Assembly: GCA_032821775.1 (NCBI GenBank)
Contig: JAVLRN010000001.1
Span: 868,001 to 932,000, forward strand
Reading direction: 5' to 3'
From: Sanguinoderma infundibulare
Taxonomy: Eukaryota > Basidiomycota > Agaricomycetes > Polyporales > Polyporaceae
Length of the DNA: 64,000 nt
Shown: one piece after another, positions 1-11,399 of the stretch
Layout: the number at the start of each line of letters is the position of its first letter
How positions within the stretch are numbered: the first letter of the stretch is position 1
Position numbers and translations under genes: made by a program
Notes under the pieces: generated by a model
Database searches by the model: none
Told to the model about the DNA's origin: nothing
Seen by the model: the letters and a program-made list of their open reading frames with translations, nothing else

Positions 1-680
1 GATTGTCTCGAAGGATCTAAAGAACTTGTCAAACAATGTGTCTATGCTCTACCAAATCAGCTGTGCAGATGATGATATCGTTCAAATACACAATGACTTT
101 TTCATGAAGAATCAGATCTTGAAAGATTGTGTTCATCATTGTTTGAAAAGTAGCAGGGGAATTTATTAAGCTGAAGAACATGACAAGAGGTTCGTATAAG
201 CCACAATTTGTGATAAACACTGCTTTTTCCTCATTGCCATCGACTATTCGAATATTATTGTATCCCCAGCATATGTCAAACTTAGCATAGTATTTGACAC
301 CTTTTAACTGATCTAAATTTTTTTGCATTAGAGGGAGGGGGTACACATTTTTCTTAGTCATAGTGTTCAGCTGCCAATAGTCCTGAACAGGATGCAGCTT
401 CCCATCCTTTTTCTTGACAAAGAAGAACAGTGCTTCCCATGGAGATTTTAAATGACAAATTCAATCCATGGCAAGATTTTCCTCTAAGAAGATATCTAAG
501 GCATTCTGTTCATCTTGGGTCATGGGGTATAATTTACCACAATAAGGTTTAGCACCTTCAACTACCTCAATGGTATAATCATAAGACCATCATTCAGAAA
601 GAGTAAAGAACATCACTTCATCAAAAACTTCACAGAAATCTCGATACTGTTCTGGGGCCATTTTCTCAAATATGAATTCC
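1..680 (-). pseudogene. Reverse transcriptase relic (Ty3/gypsy pol)
   Basis: The minus strand reads through RT core blocks: FFFVKKKDGKLHPVQDY near 440-385, then YPLPL, AKFDICWGYNN, FINSPATFQTMMN-like sequence (here FFSLINSPATFQTMMN) and YLNDIII at about 70. Upstream sequence with EEKAVF and EQYRDF-like blocks places the protease-RT linker at 500-680. The catalytic box normally reads YxDD; here one aspartate is asparagine, so the enzyme would be inactive. Stops occur at 29-31, just downstream of it, and at about 470 and 580. The ORF from 361 to 29 is only the longest intact piece. The family is clear; the exact ends are not. Confidence 0.8.
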
Positions 681-819
681 TTCTTGACCTCATTCTGCTT
701 GATCATGATTTCTATAGCTACAGAGATTTTGGTGTGAATCTGAACTGATTGGGCTTTAAGCCACAATCGTACATTAAGGGAGAATACTCATTCACTAGTG
801 CTAACAATGTGTTGGCAAG

Positions 820-1200
820 TACTCAGACATTGGTTGAACTTGACTGTCTTATTCTTTCAATGTATTGATGGATTGTGGTGCTCAATCCAGTCATGTAAAT
901 GTCCATCTTACCTAAATCAGTAATCAAGAGCGGGATGTGCTCAGCATGATTTTCAATTATGAGTTCTATGTCAACATAATATGTGATTTGGCCACCCATG
1001 TTGGAAGATCCATCAGCATTGAACACATCAATAGGATGTGGAAATGGCTTAGGCATCAAGCCTGCATGCTGAATGAAGTTTCTATTGATATAAAAACCAG
1101 TGCATCCTGTATCCATGAGAGCCTTGGTGTCATAAATCTGAAGAGTTTCCAAGTTTTTAATTATAATAAGCATGTCCAGTTGTTTGGTACTGGTGCCTCA
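820..1200 (-). pseudogene. Retropepsin-like aspartic protease relic of the same element
   Basis: The minus-strand ORF 1173-823 holds an ALMDTGCTG box, matching the D-T/S-G active-site signature of retroelement proteases, followed by FNADGSSNMGG, YYVDIEL and a LITDLGKMDI stretch that fits the flap and second hydrophobic-D/G-K segment of gypsy proteases in agaric fungi. It lies between gag-like sequence to the right and RT to the left, as expected for pol. It is joined to its neighbours only through frameshifts, so it is not translated as a polyprotein. The catalytic D-T-G looks intact, but the element around it is dead. Confidence 0.65.
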
Positions 1201-2720
1201 TACTACCTTGAAGTACATGGAACCATAGGACATTACCTGAATGATGTTACTGGGTTTGGATTTTAACTTTGTCACATACACAGATTTTTTACATATTTTT
1301 GTATTTTTGGAAGAGAAATTAAGCATGGATTTCTGTCCACCATGCTGATCATTGCCTGTATGTTGGCCCCAATGATCAGACATCTCTTCGGTGAATATAA
1401 GGTTATATAGCTGGATATGGTGGGGAATAGTGGTTGAGTCTGGTGAATAAGTAGGCATATCTATAGCACAATCTGGAATGGGTATATCCAAATTCAAAAC
1501 AGAAAAATAATTATTGTACAGTGTTGAGCAAGATGTATGTGCACTCACATCTGCTCATAGGAAAAAAGTGATTCATCAATCTCATTCATGAACTGGGATC
1601 TGACATCTGCATATCTATCCTTATAGTGGTCCTGCTCCAGCTCGGTGTGGTATCCAGGTAACTCCAGCCCAGACATCTGCACAATGAAGTCCTTGAGGTT
1701 TTTGGCTGCAAACTGCTGAAGTTCCATTAAAAAGGGTTCCCAGTTGTCTCATTCTGCTCTGCTTTGCACTGCACTTCCAACATGGACATGCCCTGAGCTG
1801 ATTGATGTCCATTGGCTGACCTCTTTCACCATATGTAACATCAGTGCCAGTCTGCATATCTCCACATCATAGAAAGCAAAGGCAGTCTCACTGGTTGCAG
1901 ATAGAACTGAGGTTGTCAAGGGGCATAGTACAGTTGAATATAGCATGGTTGGTGCAGAAGATATTGTGGTGGTGGATACTGTGGGGCAGTATATTGTTGC
2001 AGTGAGAAACGGGAAGGTGCTCATGGGACAAATTGCTGTAAGGGTGGTCATCATGGAGCCTCATACATTTGATGGTAGATGCGCTGGTCATTGTCCATCT
2101 AAATGATGAGGTTCTTCCATTTCACATAGATTGTCAGCAGATTGACTGCCATGCTAATCTATGTGAGGATGTTCTGGAGAAGCACATTTTTTAACCAGTA
2201 AAGGTGATTGGCTGTGTCATGTGCTTGAACTGTTTTCCCAGCTCAATCCATCAGATCTTCCCATATATTAAAAAAGTCCTCTGCCCGCATCCTACTCATC
2301 TTCACCTTACTGAGCGTAATGACAGTGTCATTCTGATAGCTGACCAGCTTGAACTTGGTCATGAGAATGGTCCAGAATTCTGCTATATTATTGTATGATC
2401 ATATATTAGTATTCACCACAAACTTGTCTCTAACCAGATTTCTCTTCCACCTGTCCATGTTCATTCCTTTAATCTACAATAAGATTATAGATATCACTGA
2501 ATCTTTTTTCAAGCTGGCCACATAGACCTGCATTGTAGACTTTCATTCTTCGAAGTCTGGGGTGACTTCATCAAAGAAGTCAGGCTTGATGGGTTTTGAA
2601 GCAGAAGCATGAACTTGTTGGGTGGGTCAGAGATTTGTGATGCTGGCTGTGAGTGCTGTAAATTCATTTATGAAGAATTGTTGCATTGCCACATCAAGTG
2701 AAAATGTTTGTGTCATTGCT
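1198..2720 (-). pseudogene. Gag-like region relic
   Basis: Broken minus-strand frames carry pieces that look like the capsid region of fungal gypsy elements: DFFDEVTPDFEE at about 2580-2550, and AEFWTILMTKF with MRAEDFFNIWEDL at about 2380-2230. Further on, a QPMDINQ piece precedes a short Cys-containing stretch near 1790-1760 where a zinc knuckle would sit; no intact CCHC is visible. Many stops and shifts separate these pieces. Assignment rests on position next to the protease and on general Gag resemblance, so it is weaker than the RT and protease calls. Confidence 0.45.
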
Positions 2721-4083
2721 TGATGACAGCTGGGTGGTTGGCTGATTGCAGGGGTCTGGGTGGGAGGCTGAATGGTGCTTTAGGTAGTGGGAATGGGTCA
2801 TAGGGTTTGGTCAGCAGCAGAAATACTAATGCAGAGTTCTGTGAGGGCTGTGGTGAGGGTGACCAAGTCAGATTTATTATGACTGGAGACTTCTGAGTTA
2901 AATCAATCTGCAGACAGGGCTTTTTTGGCTGATTTTTGGTGCTCAGCTCAACTGCTTCCTGCAACTGGTGATGCTTGTGAGGGTCCTGCGGCTTGAACAG
3001 AGACAGGGATGTGTGTGACGGTGAGAGAAGAAGCTTTGGAGCACTCTGGTCACTCATAAAGATAAGGTTCAGATTTGGGCTGGAGATGTTGACAAGCTCA
3101 TTTATGAGACAGTCAAGATACTGGAGATGATGGTTCCAATACTTGATCTAAAGGTTTAGGTTCTTCTGGAATTGGCAGTGCAAGAGATGATTCAGAAGTG
3201 GGTGGAGTCAATGATAGATGTGGTGTTTTCTCTGTGATATCGGTTGGGGCAGGGTTGCTCATCGCAGTAACAGAGTTTGAACTGTCCATTGATGATTTAT
3301 CTGGCACAGTCTTTTCACTCATTGTCATTGAGGTATTGGTGGTGCTTGTTTCCTTGGCAATCTGTTGTGACCAGTTTTCCTATGCAATGCTTACATGGAT
3401 GTCAGGCAGTGGAGATGAAGTTGAAGATGAATACTTGTATGTGTCGTACAAAGCAAGTAGTTGATCCCAGTTGTTGTCCATGTAACTAAAGAAAGTGTAT
3501 GTAAGTGCACAGTATATGCTATGTAAGAGTATTTAAAACTATATAGCAGTTTTACTGTGATATGGCAAACTGGAGTCTCCTGCACATGATTGTCACACTG
3601 AGTGACTGACTATCACATTTGTATGTGGGGGGCATAAACAGAAAAGAGTATTCTAAATATATAATAGTGCATGATGACCTCGATTAAGTAACTGTAACTG
3701 ATGTAGAAAGGGAATATGAATGTGACATGGAAAGAGAGTGTGTGATGAACAAGGTGTGACATGTACACATCGGTGAGCATGATGCTGTTAAGGTTGAGGT
3801 TGGAGTAGTGGATGATGTAGGTGTTGTTGGTGGGAATTCTGGGGATGGAGAGTATGAAGTGAAAACTGGGAGCATTAGAGTCATTATCATCATAGTCATC
3901 AGAGTCTATGGCAGTTGAAGTTGAGAGGCAAGTCAAGTCAGTGTTTTCTTTGGCCACTGCACTGGAGACTGGAGACAAGGAATGCAGGGGTGGAATTGGG
4001 ATGGGCAGTGTTGAGGTACCAGATGCAGTAGTCAGCAAGGGGTTGGGGATGAGGAAATGAAGGGATCTGTCAGTGAGGTGCAT
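2713..4083 (-). other. Pro/Ser/Thr-rich minus-strand ORF fragments, unrecognised
   Basis: Three minus-strand ORFs (3057-2713, 3328-3113 and 4083-3613) encode low-complexity Ser/Pro/Thr-rich protein with an acidic DSDDYDDNDSN stretch. They lie between the gag-like region and the candidate LTR, so they may be the decayed leader or N-terminal part of the retroelement polyprotein. No known domain is recognised. They could equally be chance ORFs in AT-rich repeat DNA. Confidence 0.25.
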
Positions 4084-4213
4084 GACATAGTTAGGATATT
4101 AGAGTTCAGGAGGAATGGAAGAGGAGGAGGTGGAGGATGATGAGGATGCCACAGTTGGCAATGAAGATGGTGCACTATAGGTTGAGGGGAAGGGGTAGCT
4201 TTGAGTTATGATA

Positions 4214-4478
4214 TGGCCAGTGGCAGGCTAGCAATAAGCCTTAAACTGGGAGGGTAAATACTAACTCAAAGCTGAGGATCCTCCAGCTCCAAAGTGGCTG
4301 TATATATACTGCTGCAGCTTAAGGCTAACTAACCTAGCATGTGATACATGAGTAATACTAAGAAAGGTGCTGGAATGCCATGAAATGTCTAATCAGCATA
4401 TGCTGAGTAACAAGTAACTAAAGGTAGATAGATAAGCGGCCTGGTCATATGCACATGATATTCATAATATTTATAACA
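4214..4478 (-). repeat. Candidate 5' LTR of the gypsy relic
   Basis: On the minus strand this 265-bp stretch begins TGTTATAAATATT and ends with CA, the usual TG...CA ends of LTRs, and lies upstream of the gag-like region. It contains a TATATATA box around 4301. The next bases, TATCATAACTC, loosely resemble a primer-binding site. The partner LTR is outside the window, so this cannot be proven. The TGTTATA start is shared with the inverted repeat arms at 10.5-10.6 kb. Confidence 0.3.
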
Positions 4479-4876
4479 GGGCACCTCACACTTTGTGGAG
4501 ACTGTGGAGGAGCTCATCTGCTGTGTCAGTGTCTTCAATCTCAAGCGAAGCCTGCATGCAGAGCAGGATTGAGCCTATAAGGAACATTTATCAGCCCTTC
4601 ATCTTCAAGATGCTGCAGTGGCCCTGGATAGTGAGCACGCTCACATCAATGTCCAGCTCATGCATCTGGTCCTTTAGACCACTTATGCTTGAAAGGAGAG
4701 GTTCACTTCCTACTTTATGTTTACATCATCATTTCCTGAAGGGAGGGTCATAGTTTCAGAAGGTTGTCTTTCACAGCTGAATGGTTGGGGAAGTCCATGG
4801 TGGATTGATTGATTACTTTGTTTATGAGAGGTGCGGGTCCATACAGCCACTAAGGTAGCTGCTGCAGCAGAAGAAG

Positions 4877-5850
4877 TTGAGGGTCCTGTTGAAGTTTGAT
4901 GCCATAGTCAATATCATGCCTGACATATATCTTCATCTTCATTTACTATGCCACTCATGTGTCCTTCTGTCTCCTACCATCATGTCTGCCACTCCATCTA
5001 CCAAATCACCTTTTCTTGACATGGTTCAGGGTCTCCATCAACTTTCCATCAAGCATGTATATGGACCCCACCTAGTGTCTCTCCTTCAGGAATACATTAG
5101 CATCATAGAGACTAACCCATCTCCCAGTCTCCTCCATGGTGATGCTCCCTTTGGTGATGTCTTCAACATTCTCAAACTCTTCATCAATCAGAAGCTCTTT
5201 TCCCATGACAAGGCACTCAACTTTATTTGGCAATACTCAGTTATGTCCCATGAGCACAAGGTCGAAGCTCACAAGGCCAAGCTCATTGTTACCCAAGAGA
5301 GTCTTGCCACCACCAATGTTGCACTTTGGAATGCCCAGTCTTCTGATGGCATTGCCTTGCTCACTGCATGCCAGTCTCAGGAACATGCGAGCATAGATAT
5401 TCAGAAAGCTGTGTTGATGGTGGGATTTGGAGAAGCCCTTCATAAGTGCCATGCTTTATATCTATCTTTTCCATCACTAACTTTTTATAGTTGAGTATGC
5501 TGAGATCCATGGTTATTTTGATGACAAATACACTCTCCTGGAGGTTCCAGTGAGTTGCCCACCCCATACAGATTCCTGTTCAAGGCTCATAATTCACCTG
5601 CTGGTGACATCCAAGCCAAAGAACTTTCCATCAGTCCCTCCTGCTGAGACTGTCCCAACTATTGTGGTCCTCATCAATGACATTGATTTCACTTCAGCCC
5701 CTTCAAAACCAAAACCATGCCCACAAGATAAAAAGACTTTCAAGCACAAGGCTGTTGTGGCAATGAGTATCTCCATCCATCCTGCTCATAAATCCTCAAA
5801 GTTGAAGGCCCAGGTTGATGCCTTTGAGGTGAAGAACATTCTCATGCAGT
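4877..5850 (+). pseudogene. Unrecognised plus-strand ORF relic, AT-rich repeat region
   Basis: An open frame of 205 codons ends at 5494. A second frame continues at 5550-5852, so this looks like one protein split by a shift or an intron. The first part has hydrophobic and His-rich pieces followed by a likely helical region (HKVEAHKAKLIVTQESL). I do not recognise a domain. Together with the Cys cluster at 5908-6003 and the ORF at 6148-6753, it resembles multi-copy agaricomycete repeat-associated proteins, but this is an impression only. Confidence 0.25.
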
Positions 5851-5907
5851 GAAATAACATCTCCAAGGTATGTGTCATACAATGTCTATTCTCCACTTTC
5901 AGCTAAC

Positions 5908-6003
5908 TGTTGCCTCCAGTGCAATGAATGCTCCCATCGAGGGTTCGACTGCACCCCCAGTCTGGATCAGGGCAAGTACTGTTGCTTCTCTTGCTATGCT
6001 TGA
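5908..6003 (+). other. Cysteine cluster (possible zinc-binding motif) in a decayed ORF
   Basis: The plus strand encodes two adjacent Cys, then CNEC, a further Cys after HRGFD, and finally CC-x2-C before a TGA stop. The C-x2-C spacing followed by more spaced cysteines suggests a small zinc-binding module of the kind found in gag-like or repeat-associated fungal proteins. The surrounding frame is broken. No function is assigned. Confidence 0.25.
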
Positions 6004-6147
6004 CTCCTCAAATGCCTTTGATATGGGGTGAATCTTTGTGAAGAGATAGAGGGTCCTGGTCTTTCAAGCCCCCTCGCTGTATTCAATGGAGAAGGTTTCT
6101 CCATTAGTATTATGACAGCCACTGGTCTCTGACCATGGGTCAAAACT

Positions 6148-6753
6148 TTGATTCATACCCTCCTGAACACTCCAGATGCTTTGCCCCAGGTCATTGAGGG
6201 GAAGGCAGATGAAGTCTTGGCAATCATGGCCTCCAGTCAGTATGTTTCTACCAGTCATGGGCCCACCTCTTTTCTGTTCCAACCCAGTGTAATCAAGGAC
6301 TTTGATCTTCATGGCCTCAGAGGCTCCATCCTAGCACCAGGTGTGCACCCGCTCCCTTCGAAGAGACTGGAGCCCTCATCACAGCCTTGCTCTTCATTGG
6401 CCATCAGTCAGCCAGTGAAGTGCATATGTGTCACTGCCTCTGCTTCCTCCACCACTGCCGAGCAGGACCAGCTCACAGATGATGTGTCAGATCTCTATGT
6501 CATTGAGCCTGACACCACTACATCTTCTGACATGGGCCCTAAAGCATTGTTAGCTCAGATCTGGTCCTTCCATATCAACTACTCCTACCTTGCTGCTTGC
6601 CACCAGATCGACCTGGAGGCCATGGCATTTTATGCCATGAAGGAGACCGAGTACACTGGGCTACCATTCGGTCAATACACCACACCTGATCTGCACCCCT
6701 TTAACCTGGACAAGTTTGTTGAAAAGCTGACCAATAAGCCCCACCACCTTTGA
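6148..6753 (+). pseudogene. Unrecognised 201-codon ORF, probably repeat-derived
   Basis: The frame encodes an acidic, Ser/Thr-rich N-terminal half and a better-ordered C-terminal half with aromatic and leucine residues (SFHINYSYLAACHQID, FNLDKFVEKL). The ATG at 6148 may not be a true start because the frame may continue upstream through a break. It follows the Cys cluster and could be the 3' part of the same decayed gene. No conserved domain is recognised. AT-rich composition and repeat neighbours argue against a single-copy gene. Confidence 0.25.
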
Positions 6754-7189
6754 CAGTCCATGAAGGCAGGTCCTATGTAGCTCATTGTGCTGCAGCATGA
6801 AGAAGTTGAGTGACTATCTGGGGTGTATGCTGGAATGAGAGTGGAGGTAAGTTTGAAGGTGCAGTCCTGTCTGCAAAGAAAGAGAATCAGGATGCATGTG
6901 GCTGTCGATCAGGCTGTGAGGTGGGAAAGGCTGCAGTAGGATGGTTCAAGAGATGCATATGAATATGAGAATGAGAAGAATTGCTGAGGGTTGAAATCTG
7001 GAAAGGTTGTTACTGTAGTTATTGATATGAGTGGCTTGAAAGCAAGGCTAGAATAAAGTCTGATCAAGGAGTAAAGATGTCTGCAAGGCCTAAGAATGGA
7101 GAACAGATAAGATTGAACTGGCTACTTAAGGGTTTGTGTGCATAAGCCTTGCCAAAACTCTAACCCTGGTGCTGGGTGCTGACGGTGCT

Positions 7190-7411
7190 GATGGGGCTGG
7201 CATTAGCACCCTAAAGAAGTCGAACCGGAAGGCGCGTCCAGCGAGGGTGATGAGTCAGACACTGTGCCAGAGTCAGATGAGGAATCTGAGAATGGTAGGG
7301 GGAAGGAGGATGAAGAGTCCTTGAATGATGAGGATGATCTTGGGGTGGAGGATGGGGAGGATGGAGATGGTGGGAATGAGTATGCTTGTGTGGGCTACTA
7401 TGCACCTATGT
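7190..7411 (+). pseudogene. Acidic ORF fragment
   Basis: One plus frame encodes a highly acidic tract (DESDTVPESDEESENG, then DDLGVEDGEDGDGG) ending in YYAPM and a stop at about 7411. No start or partner exon is visible. It could be the tail of a repeat-borne protein or simple-sequence drift. From 7412 to about 9190 I see no other coding signal: short AT-rich ORFs, a TA dinucleotide run at about 8180-8195, and a G-rich patch near 8310. Confidence 0.2.
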
Positions 7412-9194
7412 AACTACTATGTACACTTGTTTCAATCACACACTATTATTTCTAATGGGGACAGCAAGACCTTATCCTATTGCTAACTATCTATATACAG
7501 GGTTTGAAACCAAACTTATGGGCATGTGTGCAAATCCAATCGTCATTCAAAAATCCCACTCACTCTTATTTAATACAATCAGTTAACAATTGGCCCTCCC
7601 AATTGTGCTCAATCAGTGCTCAAACAGTGCACAATGGACCCAATTGTGCTCATGCATAAACTGGGTCAATTGAACATCTCATTGCCAACCAGCCCAAGTG
7701 GGGTCATGTGTTTTGCACTTTTGCTGATAGTTTGCTTTCAAGTTGTCACTGTGGCCAGTGCTTCACTGGCAGGTGAGAGCCTCATTGACATTGTAGTCAT
7801 TGAACTGAAACTAGGTGTCCTTATCACTCAACTCATCAGTCATACTAACCATGCTTGACAGGATGATGATCATCAGCAAAAGTACAGAACATATGGGCTT
7901 CAACATGTGTGAATGCGCTTAAGTACAGTTCTCTCGATACACCCAATTTTCGGTGACTTTACTCAACTCCTGCTCAAACCTGTCTGAACCTGATTGAGGT
8001 GTGTGAAGCAGGCTCAAATGGGAGTGACCCCAAGCAAGCCAATTGAACCCAATTGACAGGATTGCTCCACCTGAGTGGGAGCAATTAGGTGGATTGTGTG
8101 CCAGTGGGGGTACACACATACAGTTGGGAGAAATTGACAATAGAATAGATTAGCCAGTATATTCAGATGGAATCATGAATATATATATATATATGTGGTA
8201 TGTAATCACAATAGTGAACATCAAATAGAAATATATTGGAGCTGTACTACTAGCATACATGCATACAGGATGACACAAATACAGGAAATATGATGAGTGG
8301 AGGCATGCAGGGGTGGGGGGGGAGGCATGGTTCAGGAAGAGGGCACTCACCTGGCTCAGACTTGAAATGCATCTGAGAAGGATAATGAGCATGCATTGAC
8401 ATACCTCGGTTGTCTGCAGGAGCCCTCATGAAAGAAAATGGACATACCTGATATGACAACAAGTGGTAAAGAACTCACCTTGCCTCAGACACATGGAAAA
8501 GATACTTATGATGCACATACATGCAGTCCCAGCACTTGGACCTACCAGTAGGGCAGCCAGGACTAAATGAACTCAAAGTAACCACATACTGTACTATCCC
8601 TTGAGAGCAATGCTAGAGTGAAAGGTGTCTTGCACAGTGTTTCAAGTTTAGGAGGGGGTCAAGATGAGAGCAGAGAGAGGTAAGGGCTGAGGTTGAAGGC
8701 ACAATGACACAAGTTTGGGGACTGGCAACTGGTTTTATGGGGCAGAATAAAGATACATCATACATCAGGGCATCAGGGTCAAATTGGGATAAGCCTTGGA
8801 CATTGGGCAGCTGCCTCCATGTCATGCATGCCCTGGTGAGCATCAGTCTCGGCCCATGAGTAATAACAGTGCAGACATTCGAACGACCTTATTTCTATCA
8901 ATTATGGCTTGTTAGTGAGCCTAAGAAAGTACATAGATACTTGAATCAAGTGCATTCACACCCATAAGAGTAGGATTTGTCCTAAGCAATTCTGTCTAAC
9001 CTGACCTCTCTGGCAAATCGAGCTCAATTGGCTATACTATGATCAATCAGTTTCAATTGTGTGTGAGCGCAAGTTGCCCAATTTGGGGTTTCAGACCCGA
9101 TTGGCCCAATCTGAGCTGAGCATTTTGCACTTTTGCTGATGATATCTTTGCCATGCTTGACACCTTCATATGCCTCTGAGCTTCTGACCTTGGA

Positions 9195-9601
9195 GATGAA
9201 CTTGAATGCTATCTAACCACTCCACTTAAAGACATATCTGATGCCCTTATCTGGTGGACTGAACAACACTCTTTGTATCCCTGCCTGTCATACATGACCC
9301 TCAACTATCTAACTATTCCAGATTTGTCTCGCCTCTCCTATGCCCATTGCATACCACTAATCTTGACTGCTTATCTTGCAGCAACTTTTGTCAACATTGA
9401 GCACATTTTCAGCCATGGCCACCTGTTGCTCAGCCACATTCACAGCCACATAAATGCTGAAATAACTTGGGCAATCTTGTGTGTTGATGCCTGAATGTCA
9501 GCAGGTCTCATCATCATTGATGATGCTCACAAAGCTGTCAAGTTGCCAGACCTTGAGGAGGGGTTTGATGTCGAGATGGAGGATGGCAGGGATTGGTAGC
9601 A
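9195..9601 (+). pseudogene. hAT transposase relic, C-terminal dimerisation domain
   Basis: The frame from 9195 reads DELECYLTTPL, then ALIWWTEQHSLYPCLSYMTL and LNYLTIP, the conserved start of the hAT family C-terminal dimerisation domain (Dimer_Tnp_hAT). After 9328-9383 it resumes as ATFVNIEHIFSHGHLLLSH, matching the usual ATS-VDVER-FS-GRLLLSH block. The gap between is an intron whose expected donor GT is AT here, while the acceptor CTTGCAG is kept. A stop follows LCVDA at 9492-9494, and the frame reopens to an acidic tail ending at 9601. No N-terminal zinc finger or catalytic core is seen, so this is a truncated dead copy. Confidence 0.72.
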
Positions 9602-9734
9602 GTCAGCTTGTATATTCTTATATGCCTCTAGTACATTGTGAATCTGAACAAAACAAAGATGAAATGTTTAGCTTGCTCTGGAGCAGAAGCATGAGCTCAG
9701 CTATGCATCTAGGCTCACAAAATTAAACAGATGT

Positions 9735-9935
9735 TTATATAGTTGTATCCTTTGTACCTACACAAGTCCACTATGTGCTATAAACCTGTCTGTTGACCTG
9801 CACCTATGACACCCAGCACTAACACCCATAACCTGCAAGCACCTGTGACCTGTGGGTACAGATTTTTTGCAGGTGTGGGTGCAGATCAGCTCTTGAACAC
9901 CTGCAGGTTCACCCGTACCACAGTCTAAAGATAGG
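9735..9935. repeat. ACCTGCA/GGGTGCAGG-type subterminal repeats, probable hAT element end
   Basis: Short motifs related to CACCTGCA, GTGGGTGCAG and their complements recur in both orientations just after the hAT transposase relic. Such clustered subterminal repeats are usual at ends of fungal hAT elements. I cannot see a clean terminal inverted repeat or target duplication, so the end is approximate. Confidence 0.4.
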
Positions 9936-10531
9936 TGTGAGCTAAAAGGCACAACTCTGATAAAGAGAGAGATGGATATAGAATAAATGTATATAAAACT
10001 GGAGTGATGCCAGCACAGAGATAGGGCCAGTACAATGATCAGAGACACAGAGAGATAGAGAGAAAGAGGGATAAAGGTGGATAAATTTAATAATGGCAAA
10101 GACAAAGCTGACATGAGGGTACAAAATGTTTGCAAAGCTAACTCCCAGTGCATGTATATTGAGCTAGCTCCAATGACTAAGTTAGTATTATAAAGATAAG
10201 TGAATACAAGATGAAATAGCTCACCTAGCCCCAATGACTAAGAGGTTGAGATGGAGTGCTAAAGTTACCTATAAGGGTGCTTAAAAACTACAAAGGACAA
10301 TAATAAACATAGAACAATGACATGAGAATATAATGTATAGAAAACAATAGAGGAATGTAGCTATGGTGATAAGAGAACAAAGACAACTAATCAGAAAACA
10401 AGAATGTGCAACCTTCTGCAAGTACAATAAACCTGTCCTAATTAGAACAACTATCTAAATGAGACTGTCTGAATATGCAAACTGAGTGCTAAAGAAATGA
10501 AAACAGATGCTGGTCCCTTCTATCTATAACA
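9925..10531 (-). repeat. Left arm of a large inverted repeat, LTR-like
   Basis: Read on the minus strand, this arm starts TGTTATAGATAG then GGGACCAGCATC and runs in parallel with the plus-strand arm starting at 10639. Shared blocks include TTCTGATT, AGCTACATTCC, a GGGGCTAGGTGA-like block and TCATTGGAGCTAGCTCA. By eye the arms are about three-quarters identical over about 600 bp. No protein is encoded. This could be a solo LTR or an uncharacterised non-coding repeat. Confidence 0.65.
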
Positions 10532-10638
10532 TGTTATGAGCTTATGTGCACCTCTAATATTGCTGTAACAGTTTCCAGATGATTACTCATTATTACCTTC
10601 TTACAAGTATCCCTATCCATTGACTTAACAGGGCTTTT

Positions 10639-11282
10639 TGTTATAAATAGCAGGGACCAGCATCTTTTTTTCATTTTTCTAGCACTCAGTTTTCACATTC
10701 AAACAGTTCCATTTAGATAGTTGTCCCATTTAGAATGTGTTCATTGTACTTCACAGAAGGCTGCATGCTCTTGTTTTCTGATTGACTGTCTTTATTCTCT
10801 TACCACTATAGCTACATTCCCCTATTAATCTCTATTGTTCTCTGCACATTGTACTCTTATGTTATTGTTTTCTATACATTGTGCTCTCATGCTATTGTCT
10901 AGTGTTTCCTATTGTTCCCTTAGGTATATAAGCACCCCTGTAGGTGACCTTAGCTCTTTATTCTGACCTCTTGGTCATTGAGGCTAGGTGAATTACTCTG
11001 CCTTATACTGGCTCATCTTTGAATGCTAACTTGGTCATTGGGGCTAGCTCATTGTGCATGCACTAAGAGTAGCTTTGCAGAAGTCTTGTGCCTTCATACT
11101 GACTCTGTCTTTGCCATTGTTGGGTTCATCCATCTCCCTTCACCTTTCTCTCTCCCTCTTGACCCTTGTGTCTCCCCCTGTGTTGTGTCAGTGCACCTCC
11201 ATTTCATACATGTTTATCACATGCCTATCTCTCCTACCCATCAGAGTTTACCCATTTGGCTTGTGCCTATCTTGCGCTCATG
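10639..11282 (+). repeat. Right arm of the large inverted repeat, LTR-like
   Basis: It starts TGTTATAAATAGCAGGGACC at 10639 and mirrors the left arm across a spacer of about 107 bp. About 280 bp inside lies GGTATATAAGCACCCC, a good TATA box, followed by pyrimidine-rich DNA, as in an LTR promoter. Both arms beginning TGTTATA supports LTR ancestry, and two LTRs facing outward would imply separate insertions or a rearranged element. No target duplication could be fixed. Confidence 0.65.
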
Positions 11283-11399
11283 ACACTTTTGTTACCTGTG
11301 ATCATCTATTTTTACTGCATCTATAATACTAGTTTAATAGTCTTCTAGTTATTCTTTGTTACCCATGTTACCTCTTTACAATCACTTCTACATCTATCT

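Larger units (their letters stand above)
1..4480 (-). mobile_element. Decayed Ty3/gypsy-type LTR retrotransposon, truncated by the window start
   Basis: Reading on the minus strand from right to left, a possible LTR, a gag-like region, an aspartic protease and a reverse transcriptase follow one another in the order of a Ty3/gypsy (Metaviridae) element. All coding parts carry stops and frameshifts, so the copy is inactive. RNase H, integrase and the second LTR would lie beyond base 1. The DNA is clearly more AT-rich than the genes from 13 kb onward. The family is inferred from protease-RT order and RT motifs; the outer limit near 4480 rests only on a weak LTR candidate. Confidence 0.72.

Noticed and set aside
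8180..8196. TA dinucleotide run
   Set aside because: Simple microsatellite in AT-rich DNA, no further structure.
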